DNA from: Candidatus Saccharibacteria bacterium UBA4727
GTDB lineage: Bacteria > Patescibacteriota > Saccharimonadia > Saccharimonadales > Saccharimonadaceae
Direction of reading: 5' to 3'
NCBI GenBank assembly: GCA_002404195.1
Contig: DHJF01000010.1
Location: 1 to 27,283, forward strand
Length of the DNA stretch: 27,283 bases
The notes below the pieces were generated by a model. The model ran no database searches. It saw nothing but the letters and a program-made list of their open reading frames with translations, and had not been told where the DNA came from. The position numbers and the translations under genes are program-made. Below, in pieces: positions 14,449 through 22,393 of this stretch. Position 1 is the first letter of the stretch. Every line of letters begins with the position of its first letter.

Positions 14449-16221
14449 ATGACACGAACACTCGCCGCACAACTCACCGAAAAAATTGATCAAACCGTAA
14501 CGGTCAGCGGTTGGGTGAATTCGCGCCGCGATCACGGTGGCCTCATTTTTATCGATGTCCGTGACCATACCGGGGTTATTCAGCTGGTAATCCAGCCCGA
14601 AAACGCTGCAGCCTTTACGCTCGCCGAGAGCCTGCGTGACGAATATGTCATCACTGCGACTGGTTTACTGAAAAATCGTGCCGACGAACTGAAAAACCCA
14701 AATCTCCCAACGGGTGCAATCGAAATTGTTGCTACCGAGCTGGTCCTTTTGAACAAATCAGAACCGCTGCCTGTAGCGACGCGTGACGACGGCCAGCAGT
14801 CAAATGAGGAGCTACGTCTGAAATATCGCTACCTCGACCTGCGTCGTCCGTCGATGCAACATATCCTCAAAGAACGTGCCCGCTACAATAAATTCCTGCG
14901 TGACTACATGGAAGCGCGCGATTTTACTGAAGTGACGACGCCAATTCTCGCCAACTCCAGTCCCGAAGGCGCACGCGACTTTTTGGTGCCATCACGGGTT
15001 CACTCGGGTAAATTTTACGCACTCCCGCAAGCCCCTCAGCAGTTCAAGCAGCTGCTGATGGTTGGTGGCATTTCGCGTTACTATCAAATTGCGACTTGTT
15101 TTCGCGACGAAGACCCTCGGGCCGATCGCTTGTACGGTGATTTTTATCAGCTCGACCTTGAAATGTCATTTGTCGATGATGGTGAAACGGTTCGCAGTAC
15201 CATGGAACCTCTCATCAAGCATCTGGTGACCGATTTTGCTGGCAAGACATTATTGTCCGACAGCGTGCCACGTATTCCTTATGTTGAGGCGATGGACCGT
15301 TTCGGCTCCGACAAGCCCGACCTGCGTTTCGGTATGGAACTGATTGACCTGAGCGCCGAACTGGCCACGACTGAGTTCGGTGTCTTCAAGAATACTCTCG
15401 CCAGCGGTGGCATTGTTAAAGCCATCTGCGTCAAAGGTGGCGCTAGTCTATCTCGTTCGCAAATCGATACCTTTACGGCTACGGCTAAAAATGAAGGTGC
15501 TGGCGGCTTGGCCTATCTGACGTACGTTGACGGTGAGGTCAAATCACCCATTGCGAAGTTTATGACGGCCGACGAATTAGCGGCCATCAAAACGAAAATG
15601 GGCGCGGGGGATGGCGATGCCATCTTCTTTGGCACTGACAAACGCGCCATGGTCAATAAAGTGCTTGGTCGCCTGCGTTCCGACTTTGCCGATCATTTTA
15701 ACCTGAAAGATCCGAACGTCGTCGCTCTGGCCTGGATTGTTGATTTTCCGTTCTACGAATGGGACGCAAACAATAAGAAAGTTGACTTCGGTCACAACCC
15801 GTTCAGTATGCCACGCGGTGGTGCTGAGGCGCTGGCCGCGGCAACGACCGACGAAGAGAAACTTGCTGTTGTGGCTGACCAATATGACATGGTCATGAAC
15901 GGCTACGAAATCAGCTCGGGTGCCGTCCGCAACCACAACCCAGAAGTTATGTACAAGGCCTTCGGTGCACTGGGCTACAGTGAAGCCTACGTCGAAGCTA
16001 AGTTCGGGGCTATGCTTTCGGCCTTTAAATTTGGCGCTCCGCCACACGCCGGCTGTGCCTTTGGTATTGACCGTATCTTTATGATTTTGACTAACCAAAC
16101 CAATATTCGCGAAGTGGTGGCCTTTCCAAAGAACGGCTCTGGTGTCGATCTGATGATGAGCTCACCAAGTATGGTGGAAGACGCGCAGCTTGGTGAACTA
16201 TCACTTAAAATAGACAAATAA
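14449..16221 (+). CDS. aspS: Aspartyl-tRNA synthetase (bacterial type)
   Basis: A 590-residue class II synthetase that charges tRNA-Asp with aspartate. It has the N-terminal anticodon-binding OB fold (GWVNSRRDHGGLIFIDVRD, about 21-39). The catalytic core shows YRYLDLRRPSM, TPEGARD-type TSSPEGARDFLVPSR, QQFKQLLMVGG and motif 2 FRDEDPRADRLYGDFYQLD. The bacterial GAD insertion lies at about 285-410, and motif 3 is GIDRIFMILT (residues 541-550). Length and domain order are normal. His in SRRDHGG occupies the position that is His in non-discriminating AspRS of bacteria relying on GatCAB and Leu in E. coli; on this hint it might also charge tRNA-Asn. TAAAAT 9 nt before the ATG and no ribosome site suggest a leaderless mRNA. 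Confidence 0.96.
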   Translation: MTRTLAAQLTEKIDQTVTVSGWVNSRRDHGGLIFIDVRDHTGVIQLVIQPENAAAFTLAESLRDEYVITATGLLKNRADELKNPNLPTGAIEIVATELVLLNKSEPLPVATRDDGQQSNEELRLKYRYLDLRRPSMQHILKERARYNKFLRDYMEARDFTEVTTPILANSSPEGARDFLVPSRVHSGKFYALPQAPQQFKQLLMVGGISRYYQIATCFRDEDPRADRLYGDFYQLDLEMSFVDDGETVRSTMEPLIKHLVTDFAGKTLLSDSVPRIPYVEAMDRFGSDKPDLRFGMELIDLSAELATTEFGVFKNTLASGGIVKAICVKGGASLSRSQIDTFTATAKNEGAGGLAYLTYVDGEVKSPIAKFMTADELAAIKTKMGAGDGDAIFFGTDKRAMVNKVLGRLRSDFADHFNLKDPNVVALAWIVDFPFYEWDANNKKVDFGHNPFSMPRGGAEALAAATTDEEKLAVVADQYDMVMNGYEISSGAVRNHNPEVMYKAFGALGYSEAYVEAKFGAMLSAFKFGAPPHAGCAFGIDRIFMILTNQTNIREVVAFPKNGSGVDLMMSSPSMVEDAQLGELSLKIDK

Positions 16222-16223
16222 AT

Positions 16224-16565
16224 ATGAAGCATATATCAAAGAGCAGCGCGCAGGAGCATGCCAATAGCCCAAGCTGTACTGTGTGGGAATATGGTAGTGA
16301 AGGTGCGATGGATGCCGCCGATGCGCTCGTCAATGGGCGTTATCCTGAAACGGGCTTTGCCTTAAATGAAGTTTCGGATATGTCAGTACGCGTGCTTGGC
16401 GGCACTGGTAAACTCGCAACCAAACAAGTTATTGTTGATGTGGTTGCCGGTGATGTTGTGATAATTCCGCACGGCGAAGCATATTACTTTGAAGGTCAAA
16501 ACCTGAAGTTTTTTATGGCCTGTTCGCCCGTTTGGTCACCAGAGCAGTATAAAGAGGTCGAGTAA
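16224..16565 (+). CDS. Small cupin-fold protein
   Basis: A 113-residue protein with beta-strand pattern and the second cupin motif GDVVIIPHGEAYYFEG (about 83-98), with one His. The first motif's HxH is not seen, so metal binding is doubtful. It starts 2 nt after the aspS stop with no ribosome site and is probably translated by coupling in the same mRNA. Cupins of this size range from isomerases to sensors; no specific role can be read. The central segment MSVRVLGGTGKLATKQV fits a cupin strand pair. Confidence 0.65.
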   Translation: MKHISKSSAQEHANSPSCTVWEYGSEGAMDAADALVNGRYPETGFALNEVSDMSVRVLGGTGKLATKQVIVDVVAGDVVIIPHGEAYYFEGQNLKFFMACSPVWSPEQYKEVE

Positions 16566-16602
16566 TCCTCGGTCCGCTTATGCCGGTGCTATAATAAGGC
16601 TA

Positions 16603-17094
16603 ATGGATACTGAGCAAACCCTTACACCTCCCGTCGTACCTGAAATAGTGCTCGTTGATAATACGCATCAACGTCATTTCTTGGCGGTCTTTTTCCTTAG
16701 TTTTATGTGGGGTATGTTCGGTGTTGATCGTTTCTATCTTGGCAAAACTGGCACAGGTATTTTAAAACTCGTAACATTTGGCGGTCTCGGTTTTTGGGTG
16801 GTGATCGATTTAGCGCTCATTATGTCGGGCAGTATGCGCGACAAACAGGGCCAGCCGATGCGCGAAGCGGCACGCTACAAAAAGTTCGCTAATCGAACTG
16901 TCCTATGGTTTGCGATTCTTCTCGGGCTCATGACACTGATTAGCGGCATTGCGACAATATGGTCAATCACTCATTTAATAAACAACTTTACGAGTGGCGG
17001 TGGCTTGCAGAATTTATTACCACAAGGCCTCCTGCCGCACAGTAGCACGGCCTCGCCCGACGTTCAAAGCTTGCTCAAACAATATGGCCAATAG
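16603..17094 (+). CDS. TM2-domain membrane protein
   Basis: A 163-residue protein. A TM2 domain covers about residues 24-75: FLSFMWGMFGVDRFYLGKTG, then helix two with the GFWVVIDLALIMSG ending and the downstream DKQGQPM. The G-x-D-R-F-Y-L-G core is the family signature. A third helix (about 97-118) and a Ser/Gly-rich tail follow. The family has no settled biochemical role. TATAAT sits 7 nt before the ATG with no Shine-Dalgarno sequence, one of the clearest leaderless-type promoters in the window. Confidence 0.8.
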   Translation: MDTEQTLTPPVVPEIVLVDNTHQRHFLAVFFLSFMWGMFGVDRFYLGKTGTGILKLVTFGGLGFWVVIDLALIMSGSMRDKQGQPMREAARYKKFANRTVLWFAILLGLMTLISGIATIWSITHLINNFTSGGGLQNLLPQGLLPHSSTASPDVQSLLKQYGQ

Positions 17095-17170
17095 GCTAAC
17101 GTTTGCAATTTAAACAAAACTATGCTATCGTATAGTAGTAACCACATCAAAACAAACAAAGGACAACCTT

Positions 17171-17386
17171 ATGGATACACAAACAGTCATCACACTCCTC
17201 ACTATCGCAGTGTCGTTGCTGTCGGTTGGCATGATTGTACTGCTCATTATTGTCATTGCGATTGTCGTCAAAGTTCGTAACATTGCGCGTAGCATGGAAC
17301 AGACGATGAACAACTTGGCGAGTGCTACTGAGTGGCTGACGCCTGCCAAAACACTTGGTCAAATTCTAAAATTATTCCGTAAATAA
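17171..17386 (+). CDS. Small single-helix membrane protein next to YtxH-like gene
   Basis: A 71-residue protein: one long hydrophobic helix (8-34), then an amphipathic, partly basic segment (35-71) ending LKLFRK. The sequence plan resembles small membrane partners found beside YtxH-type genes in Gram-positive bacteria. It has a real leader: TATAGT-type -10 near 17131 and AAAGGA 8 nt before the ATG. The next gene begins 13 nt after its stop, so the two are an operon. Probably an envelope-stress or membrane-organising pair; function unknown. Confidence 0.65.
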   Translation: MDTQTVITLLTIAVSLLSVGMIVLLIIVIAIVVKVRNIARSMEQTMNNLASATEWLTPAKTLGQILKLFRK

Positions 17387-17399
17387 AAGGAGAAATCAC

Positions 17400-17777
17400 A
17401 TGAGTAAAACAATCAAAGTTATCCTTGCTGCTGCTGTCGGCTTCGCTGCCGGTATTTTACTGGCACCAAAAAGCGGTAAAGAAACCCGCCAAGATTTAAA
17501 AGACACGGCGCATGACAAAAAAGACCTGCTCGACGCGAAGGTTGAACAAGTCAAAGGTGCTGTTCGCGACAGCGTGGTAAGTTTAAAGCATGGCGCTGGC
17601 AATGTTGGTATCGAAGCCGAAGAGTTAGCTACGAGTGCTCGCGCGTCTGCTCTGAAACTTAGTAAAGAAGCTACGAAGCTGGGCGTTGAAGCCAAACTTC
17701 GTGGTAAGCGCGTTGCCAAAGAGGCTAAGCAGACTGCACGGCTCGTGAAGCAAGACGTGAAAAATAACGTTAAATAA
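17400..17777 (+). CDS. YtxH-domain protein
   Basis: A 125-residue protein. The N-terminal glycine-rich helix and following motif GFAAGILLAPKSGKETRQDL (14-33) are the YtxH signature; the rest is a long basic/acidic helix rich in Lys, Ala and Val, likely a coiled coil on the inner face of the membrane. YtxH-type proteins are linked to general stress response in Bacillus; the molecular role is unclear. AAAGGAG lies 8 nt before the ATG. It is the second gene of a two-gene unit closed by the terminator at 17792. Confidence 0.8.
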   Translation: MSKTIKVILAAAVGFAAGILLAPKSGKETRQDLKDTAHDKKDLLDAKVEQVKGAVRDSVVSLKHGAGNVGIEAEELATSARASALKLSKEATKLGVEAKLRGKRVAKEAKQTARLVKQDVKNNVK

Positions 17778-17791
17778 TTTTGACAGTTTTT

Positions 17792-17820
17792 AAAATAGCC
17801 GCATTGTAGCGGCTATTTTT
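17792..17820. terminator. Bidirectional rho-independent terminator
   Basis: Stem AAAATAGCCGC with GCGGCTATTTT around ATTGTA, followed by a T-run on the plus strand. It separates the YtxH-type operon from the convergent metallo-hydrolase gene and touches that gene's stop codon. Confidence 0.9.
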
Positions 17821-18452
17821 TATATCTCGAGCGGGCCGTCTAGTCGGCGATACTCAATGTTATTTTTCTGGGCGGTCACGCCAAGCAGTCGATCAGCCAG
17901 ACCCTTACCCTCATCCGACAAAATGGCGTCATGCGTTGGGAAGGCGAGGCGCGGATGAACGGCGATTAGATAATCCATGGCTTCGCTCATTTTCATCCAA
18001 GGTGCAGTAGCGGGCAAAGCGAGTGTATCGACGCTGGCGTCACCAGGCAGCTCGAATGAATCACCTGGATAGTAGAGGAGATCGTTGATCATCACCCCAA
18101 GGTTGGCGATTGTTGGGTAGTTTTGGTGAATGACAGCATGCTGCCCACCAAAAAATTCGAGATCAAACGGTCCGACATTGAACTTATCTCCGGCCATGGC
18201 GCTGCGAGTTTGAAAAACTTCAATTTGGCTGGTGATTGATGGGTGAGCCACGATAACCGCCTCGGGGTTCTTATCGATAATCGCCGCTAGCTGGTCATGG
18301 TCGAAATGATCAGGGTGCTCGTGGGTAATGACGACCGCCACGACACCCGCCGGGGCGATAAAGTCACTACTAAAATTACCTGGATCGACCACTAAAAGCT
18401 GTCCGTCTTTTTCGACCGTAAAACAAGCGTGTTCGTATTTCACTAGTTTCAT
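17820..18452 (-). CDS. Metallo-beta-lactamase-fold hydrolase (UlaG/YtkL-like)
   Basis: A 210-residue protein. Residues 43-50 (THEHPDHF) carry the HxHxDH zinc site; later ligands are His at GGQHAVI, Asp in YYPGDS and His in FPTHD. The short, compact form with N-terminal KYEHACFTVE and DPG matches UlaG-like L-ascorbate-6-phosphate lactonase relatives of unknown substrate. It is translationally coupled to msrA: ATG 18452 overlaps the msrA stop (ATGA), and GGAGG precedes it. Co-expression with a methionine sulfoxide reductase suggests a role in oxidative or metabolite damage, but this is inference. Confidence 0.85.
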   Translation of the reverse strand: MKLVKYEHACFTVEKDGQLLVVDPGNFSSDFIAPAGVVAVVITHEHPDHFDHDQLAAIIDKNPEAVIVAHPSITSQIEVFQTRSAMAGDKFNVGPFDLEFFGGQHAVIHQNYPTIANLGVMINDLLYYPGDSFELPGDASVDTLALPATAPWMKMSEAMDYLIAVHPRLAFPTHDAILSDEGKGLADRLLGVTAQKNNIEYRRLDGPLEI

Positions 18453-18979
18453 TGTGCTTCCTCCTTAAACCATTCGTTGTATGTACGGCGAGCTTTGCTA
18501 ATCTTTGGATCGATTACAATCTGGCAGTAGCCAGACTCGCTGTTTTGCGCATAAAAATCTTGATGCTCGGGCTCGGCGATATAAAACTCTTTGAGCGGTA
18601 CGATTTCGGTGACGATAGGTCTTGGCCATAGGTTCGCAGCGCGCTCGCGGGCCACTTCAAACGCAGTCTTTTGCGCATCGTCAGCATACATCATGGTCGA
18701 ACGATACTGCGTACCTTCGTCGGCACCTTGCTTATTCAGGCTGGTCGGGTCATGAATTAAGAAAAACATATCTAGGATAACGTCACTCGGAATAACGCTA
18801 TCGTCAAACGTGATGCGCGTCACTTCAGCGTGACCCGTTCGCCCTGATACTACGTCCCAGTAACGAGCTGGTGCATCGCCGCCCCCGTAGCCACTTTCGA
18901 CACTCCTAACACCTTTAAGTTGGGTATATACGCCGTCTAAACACCAAAAACATCCGCCGCCAAGTACATATGTTGTCAT
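18449..18979 (-). CDS. msrA: Peptide methionine-S-sulfoxide reductase MsrA
   Basis: A 176-residue protein that repairs oxidised methionine. The signature GGGCFWCLDG (7-16) holds the nucleophilic Cys10. Other family segments are SGYGGGDAPARYWDVVSGRTGH, split here as SGYGGG (37-42) and GRTGHAEV (about 54-61), QYRSTMMY, and EPEHQDFYAQN. A Cys in SGYCQIVI could resolve the disulfide. I choose ATG 18979, not the longer frame, because homology starts there (MTTYVLGGG) and TATACT lies exactly 6 nt upstream, predicting a leaderless mRNA. No MsrB domain is fused. It is divergent from the MutY-type gene. Confidence 0.93.
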   Translation of the reverse strand: MTTYVLGGGCFWCLDGVYTQLKGVRSVESGYGGGDAPARYWDVVSGRTGHAEVTRITFDDSVIPSDVILDMFFLIHDPTSLNKQGADEGTQYRSTMMYADDAQKTAFEVARERAANLWPRPIVTEIVPLKEFYIAEPEHQDFYAQNSESGYCQIVIDPKISKARRTYNEWFKEEAQ

Positions 18980-18985
18980 ATACCT

Positions 18986-18991
18986 AGTATA
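18986..18991 (-). promoter_or_regulatory. -10 box of msrA
   Basis: TATACT on the minus strand, 6 nt before the msrA ATG. The same box and spacing recur before the divergent MutY-type gene and the murC-type gene. Confidence 0.6.
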
Positions 18992-19027
18992 CGCCGTTGT
19001 GAAGGTGGGGCCTAGCGTCGCAAATGG

Positions 19028-19033
19028 TATACT
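19028..19033 (+). promoter_or_regulatory. -10 box of the MutY-type gene
   Basis: TATACT exactly 6 nt before the GTG start at 19040, with no room for a ribosome binding site. Confidence 0.6.
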
Positions 19034-19039
19034 ACTGAG

Positions 19040-19840
19040 GTGAACGAATCTGATTTTACTGGACTCATCTGGCAAAAAGGCCGAGAGTTGTACCGCGACA
19101 TGCCGTGGCGTGTAGATACGCGGCCATACTATGTGCTGGTGAGTGAATTAATGCTGCAGCAAACGCAGGTCGATCGGGTGATTCCTAAATTCAACGTGTT
19201 TATTGCGGTGTTTCCTGACGAGAAAAGCCTCGCATCGGCAACGCTCGCTGATGTTGTCACGTTATGGCAGGGACTCGGGTACAATCGTCGTGCGAAATAC
19301 CTGCACGACGCCGCCAAAATGATAACGAATAGCTATGATGGTGTATTCCCGGTGGCGGTAGCCACATTGCAAACCCTGCCTGGTGTCGGCCCGAATACGG
19401 CCGGGGCGATTATGACCTACGCCTATAATCAGCCAGCCGTTTTTATTGAAACCAATGTTCGGACGGTTTATTTTGAACACTTTTTTGCCGACCACGACAG
19501 TGTGACTGATGCCGAACTACGCGCGGTTGTCGAAACGACGCTCGACCATGAACATCCGCGTGAATTTTATTGGGCGCTGATGGATTATGGTAGTTGGCTC
19601 AAAAAGCAGGGCGCCGGGCGCCTACAGCAGAGCAAGCATTATAAAAAACAATCGGCGCTAAAAGGCAGTGTCCGTGAAATTCGAGGACAAATCGTACGTA
19701 TCCTGGCTGGCGGTGATTTGCCGCTCGAGGATTTGCAGGATAAGGCAACCTACGATGAACGCTTTGACCTGGCGCTGGCGGGACTCCTGCGTGATGGCCT
19801 TGTGTCGCAAACAAAGCACATTCTTCATTTGACCAAATAG
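19040..19840 (+). CDS. mutY: MutY-type adenine DNA glycosylase lacking the Fe-S cluster
   Basis: A 266-residue HhH-GPD glycosylase. Seen: PWRVDTRPYYVLVSELMLQQ with catalytic Glu36, GLGYNRRAKYLHDAA, the helix-hairpin-helix LPGVGPNTAGAI (113-124), and FIETNVRTVY. Two departures: the catalytic Asp of MutY (ILDGNV) is Glu137 here, and the four-Cys [4Fe-4S] loop is replaced by MDYGSWLKKQGAGRLQQSKH, with no Cys at all. The C-terminal Nudix-like domain that recognises 8-oxoG is also absent, replaced by a short tail with a winged-helix look. Cluster-free MutY forms are known in some bacteria and protists, so this may be an active variant, or one with changed substrate. The start is GTG 19040, placed 6 nt after TATACT. 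Confidence 0.8.
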   Translation: MNESDFTGLIWQKGRELYRDMPWRVDTRPYYVLVSELMLQQTQVDRVIPKFNVFIAVFPDEKSLASATLADVVTLWQGLGYNRRAKYLHDAAKMITNSYDGVFPVAVATLQTLPGVGPNTAGAIMTYAYNQPAVFIETNVRTVYFEHFFADHDSVTDAELRAVVETTLDHEHPREFYWALMDYGSWLKKQGAGRLQQSKHYKKQSALKGSVREIRGQIVRILAGGDLPLEDLQDKATYDERFDLALAGLLRDGLVSQTKHILHLTK

Positions 19841-19843
19841 GGC

Positions 19844-19870
19844 GTTATATCCGCCTTCGTCGGATATAAC
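19844..19870. repeat. Intergenic 10-bp inverted repeat
   Basis: GTTATATCCG and CGGATATAAC around a 7-nt loop, just after the MutY-type stop codon. There is no T-run on either side, so a factor-independent terminator is unlikely; an RNA hairpin or protein site is possible. Confidence 0.55.
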
Positions 19871-19938
19871 CCGTTGTCGCCTCGGAAAAACAATCAAGCT
19901 TGGTTTTCGCTCGGCTCCTAGTGTTATAATAAGATTAT

Positions 19939-20478
19939 ATGAAACGCATGGCGATTTTGGCGGCGACTCTCAGCATTATTATTGGTGCTAGTTTTGCTGT
20001 TTCAGCTGCCGTCCAGGCTGACGACGCGGCGCCAATGACCGAGGCGCATATTGCACGCATCCGCGCCAGTTGCGTGAGCGCCCAGGCGACGTTGATGCAG
20101 TTGCATGCCAGTGATGCGCTGATGCGCGTCAACCGTGGCCAGCTCTTCGAGTCACTTTCGACGCGGCTGATGGTGCCATTCAATAGTCGTATTGCGAAAT
20201 ACACCCAACAGAACGTGTCGCTTGTTGAACTAGCCTCTAGCTATGACGGTCAGCTGACGGCATTTCGTAGTAATTATCAACAGTATGAGGAAGCGATGTC
20301 GCGCACATTGAAAATCGATTGCCAGAATCAACCCGTCTCGTTTTACGACGGTGTGACGGAGACGCGCGACAAGCGTGCAGCGACGCATGACAGTGTGATA
20401 GCACTCCAGAAGACAATTCAAGATTACGGTACGCAATTTGATATTTTCGCGAAGAATTTCCAGGAGGGTACAAAATGA
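19939..20478 (+). CDS. Exported alpha-helical protein of unknown function
   Basis: A 179-residue protein: signal peptide 1-27 (cleavage near VQA-DDA), then a wholly helical body rich in Ala, Gln and Leu with two Cys (about 50 and 132). Heptad-like spacing suggests a coiled coil outside the membrane. TATAAT lies 8 nt before ATG 19939 with no ribosome site. The stop overlaps the next gene's start (ATGA), so the two products probably act together. No family is recognised; periplasm-like chaperone or adhesin roles are guesses only. Confidence 0.65.
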   Translation: MKRMAILAATLSIIIGASFAVSAAVQADDAAPMTEAHIARIRASCVSAQATLMQLHASDALMRVNRGQLFESLSTRLMVPFNSRIAKYTQQNVSLVELASSYDGQLTAFRSNYQQYEEAMSRTLKIDCQNQPVSFYDGVTETRDKRAATHDSVIALQKTIQDYGTQFDIFAKNFQEGTK

Positions 20479-20855
20479 TAGAAGAACAGCTGGTGGCCGA
20501 AGCACATGGACTAAGCCGCTGGGAGCGTCATAAATTTATGCTGCTCGTTGGGCTGACGATTGCGACAGCGCTCTTCTTGGTTTGGATTGCTTTAGGGCTA
20601 TATAACAGCAGTGGTGCCGCACAGCTCGATTTGAGTCGACCTGGCTACAAGTCGGTGCAGTCGCAGGTTACGAAGGACGATACGTTTAACGGCTACCCGT
20701 CAACTGGTGCTATGAATAAAGCAGCTCTTGACCAATTCCGTGGCTTGTATGCTCCCCGAGCAACTCAGGCAACGGGTGTTGATAGCTTTGGCGGCGACGT
20801 TATGAGTGATCAGGCGCTCGGCCTCGACGATCCATCAGCGCCGTCGACAGAGTAG
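20475..20855 (+). CDS. Single-pass membrane protein of unknown function
   Basis: A 126-residue protein: a cytoplasmic start (1-20), one membrane helix (about 21-44), and an outer tail of about 80 residues with Ser/Thr/Asp/Gly and few charged runs. GGAGG lies 6 nt before the ATG, which overlaps the upstream stop by 4 nt; it is translationally coupled to the exported helical protein and may anchor it. It ends 3 nt from the convergent mscS stop with no terminator in the gap. Confidence 0.65.
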   Translation: MIEEQLVAEAHGLSRWERHKFMLLVGLTIATALFLVWIALGLYNSSGAAQLDLSRPGYKSVQSQVTKDDTFNGYPSTGAMNKAALDQFRGLYAPRATQATGVDSFGGDVMSDQALGLDDPSAPSTE

Positions 20856-20858
20856 CAA

Positions 20859-21707
20859 TTATTTCTTTGACGTGACAGGCACCGCCGTACCGGCGAGCAC
20901 AATCTCTTTCGCTTCAAACGTTGTCAGTAGCCGGCGACGCATTTCAGCGACGACTGACCATTGGTCGGATGGCTGGGTTTTACCAGCAATGAGGAGGCTG
21001 ACGCTATTAGCAGTAAATTCGCCAATCGATACAAAAGCGGGAGCGTCGATAATCTTATTCTGCCACTTCTTTTCCTCTGCTAGCTTGGCGCCAGCTCCGT
21101 TGATAATGGCGATAATTTCGTCGAGATCACCACTCGGCACGACGGCAATGGAGAATCGCGCCATACTATAGCCCATGGTTTTATTGATAACGTGTTGAAT
21201 CGAACCGTTGGGAAAATAATGCACATTACCATCGGCGTCGCGGATAACTGTCGAGCGGGTACCGATGCGCTCGACTGTGCCGCTATCTTGGTCGATTTGA
21301 ATAATGTCACCGACCCGGTATTGATTGTCGGAGACGATGAAGATGCCAGACAGAAAATCCTTAACCAGCGATTGTGAGCCGAAGCCGATGGCGACGCCGA
21401 TAATACCAGCACTGGCAAAGAGGGGCGCTAGGTTGACGCCGGGAAGTTTACCGAGAATCAGTAGGATGCCAACCGCCACTACGACGGTACGCCAAACGGT
21501 CACGAACAGGGCGGAGAGCGTATTCTGACGCTTTTCGATATCTTTGCGGTGCCAGGTGCGAGCGCGTGTGCTCTTCACGGCGTGACGCACGGTACTTTTA
21601 ACAATGATGGATCCGAGCCAGTACAGTAGGGCGGTAATCACGATAATAACAAGAACGTCAAACCAGTTCGTTTGAATCCATGCGAGGTATAATTTCAGGT
21701 GCTTCAT
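20859..21707 (-). CDS. mscS: MscS-family mechanosensitive channel
   Basis: A 282-residue small-conductance channel protein with three N-terminal membrane helices (about 17-36, 65-85, 90-110). The pore-lining helix and the following domain read SAGIIGVAIGFGSQSLVKDFLSG, split as GIIGVAIGFGSQSLV (100-114) and DFLSGIFIV. The beta domain holds GDIIQID and GTVERIGTRSTVIRD, the family hallmark. A cytoplasmic alpha/beta C-domain closes it. It opens under membrane tension to release solutes during osmotic downshock. TATACT lies 7 nt before the ATG and overlaps the divergent trmB -10 box. Confidence 0.92.
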   Translation of the reverse strand: MKHLKLYLAWIQTNWFDVLVIIVITALLYWLGSIIVKSTVRHAVKSTRARTWHRKDIEKRQNTLSALFVTVWRTVVVAVGILLILGKLPGVNLAPLFASAGIIGVAIGFGSQSLVKDFLSGIFIVSDNQYRVGDIIQIDQDSGTVERIGTRSTVIRDADGNVHYFPNGSIQHVINKTMGYSMARFSIAVVPSGDLDEIIAIINGAGAKLAEEKKWQNKIIDAPAFVSIGEFTANSVSLLIAGKTQPSDQWSVVAEMRRRLLTTFEAKEIVLAGTAVPVTSKK

Positions 21708-21714
21708 ATGTGCT

Positions 21715-21722
21715 AGTATAAC
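21715..21722. promoter_or_regulatory. Overlapping divergent -10 boxes for mscS and trmB
   Basis: Minus strand TATACT (21715-21720) serves mscS; plus strand TATAAC (21717-21722) serves trmB. They share 4 bp and each lies 7-8 nt from its start codon, so RNA polymerase cannot open both at once. Confidence 0.55.
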
Positions 21723-21730
21723 ATGTGACT

Positions 21731-22393
21731 ATGGCCGTCAATCTGAACCCTGATGATTTTATTATTACGCGTAAGCGCAAATTGTATAAGTTTGCACTGT
21801 TTGCCAACTCACCGCTTTGCTTTGAAGTTGAACAGTGGCAAACAACACTACCGACGGACGTCTTGGAGCTTGGTGCCGGCACGGGTTTATTCGGTGTTTC
21901 GTTAGCTGAACACGCACCGGCGAGCCACGTTTTGGCCGTCGATGTGAAGGCTGATCGCCTGCAAACTGGCGCGCAGCAGGCGCTTGAGAAAAAGCTGACG
22001 AATATTCATTTTTTACGAGCCCGAGCCGATCAGCTACTGGAATTACTACCAGTACACTCGCTGCAAAAAGTTTGGGTGACCTTTCCCGATCCTTTTCCGA
22101 AAGAACGCTCGGCCAAGAATCGTTTAACTCACCCGAAATTTCTTGCTGTCTACCAAACCCTCCTTGCGAGCGGTGGCGAGCTCTATTTCAAGACCGATGC
22201 CGTTGATTTATTTACCTGGTCGCTTGAACAATTGGTGCGGGAAGGCTGGCGAATTGATGAGCTGAGTTTTGACTTGCATGGTTCAGACTTGCCGGACGAC
22301 TACAAAGTCATGACCACCTACGAAACGCGCTATACGGGCGAAGGTTTATCAATTCATTTCGTACGAGCAGTACCGCCGATCGCTACGGTCTGA
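21731..22393 (+). CDS. trmB: tRNA (guanine-N7-)-methyltransferase TrmB
   Basis: A 220-residue SAM-dependent enzyme that makes m7G46 in tRNA. The SAM site is VLELGAGTGLFGVSLA (about 37-52), followed by LAVDVKADRL. The family hallmark FPDPFPKERSAKNRL lies at about 115-129, and the C-terminal MTTYETRYTGEG matches TrmB ends. I choose ATG 21731 over GTG 21725: it is 8 nt from the -10 box, as in the neighbours, while the GTG is only 2 nt away. No ribosome site, so a leaderless mRNA is predicted. Confidence 0.9.
   Translation: MAVNLNPDDFIITRKRKLYKFALFANSPLCFEVEQWQTTLPTDVLELGAGTGLFGVSLAEHAPASHVLAVDVKADRLQTGAQQALEKKLTNIHFLRARADQLLELLPVHSLQKVWVTFPDPFPKERSAKNRLTHPKFLAVYQTLLASGGELYFKTDAVDLFTWSLEQLVREGWRIDELSFDLHGSDLPDDYKVMTTYETRYTGEGLSIHFVRAVPPIATV

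Noticed and set aside
15577..16098. 173-codon frame opposite aspS
   Set aside because: aspS is certain on the other strand and the antisense product has no family pattern.
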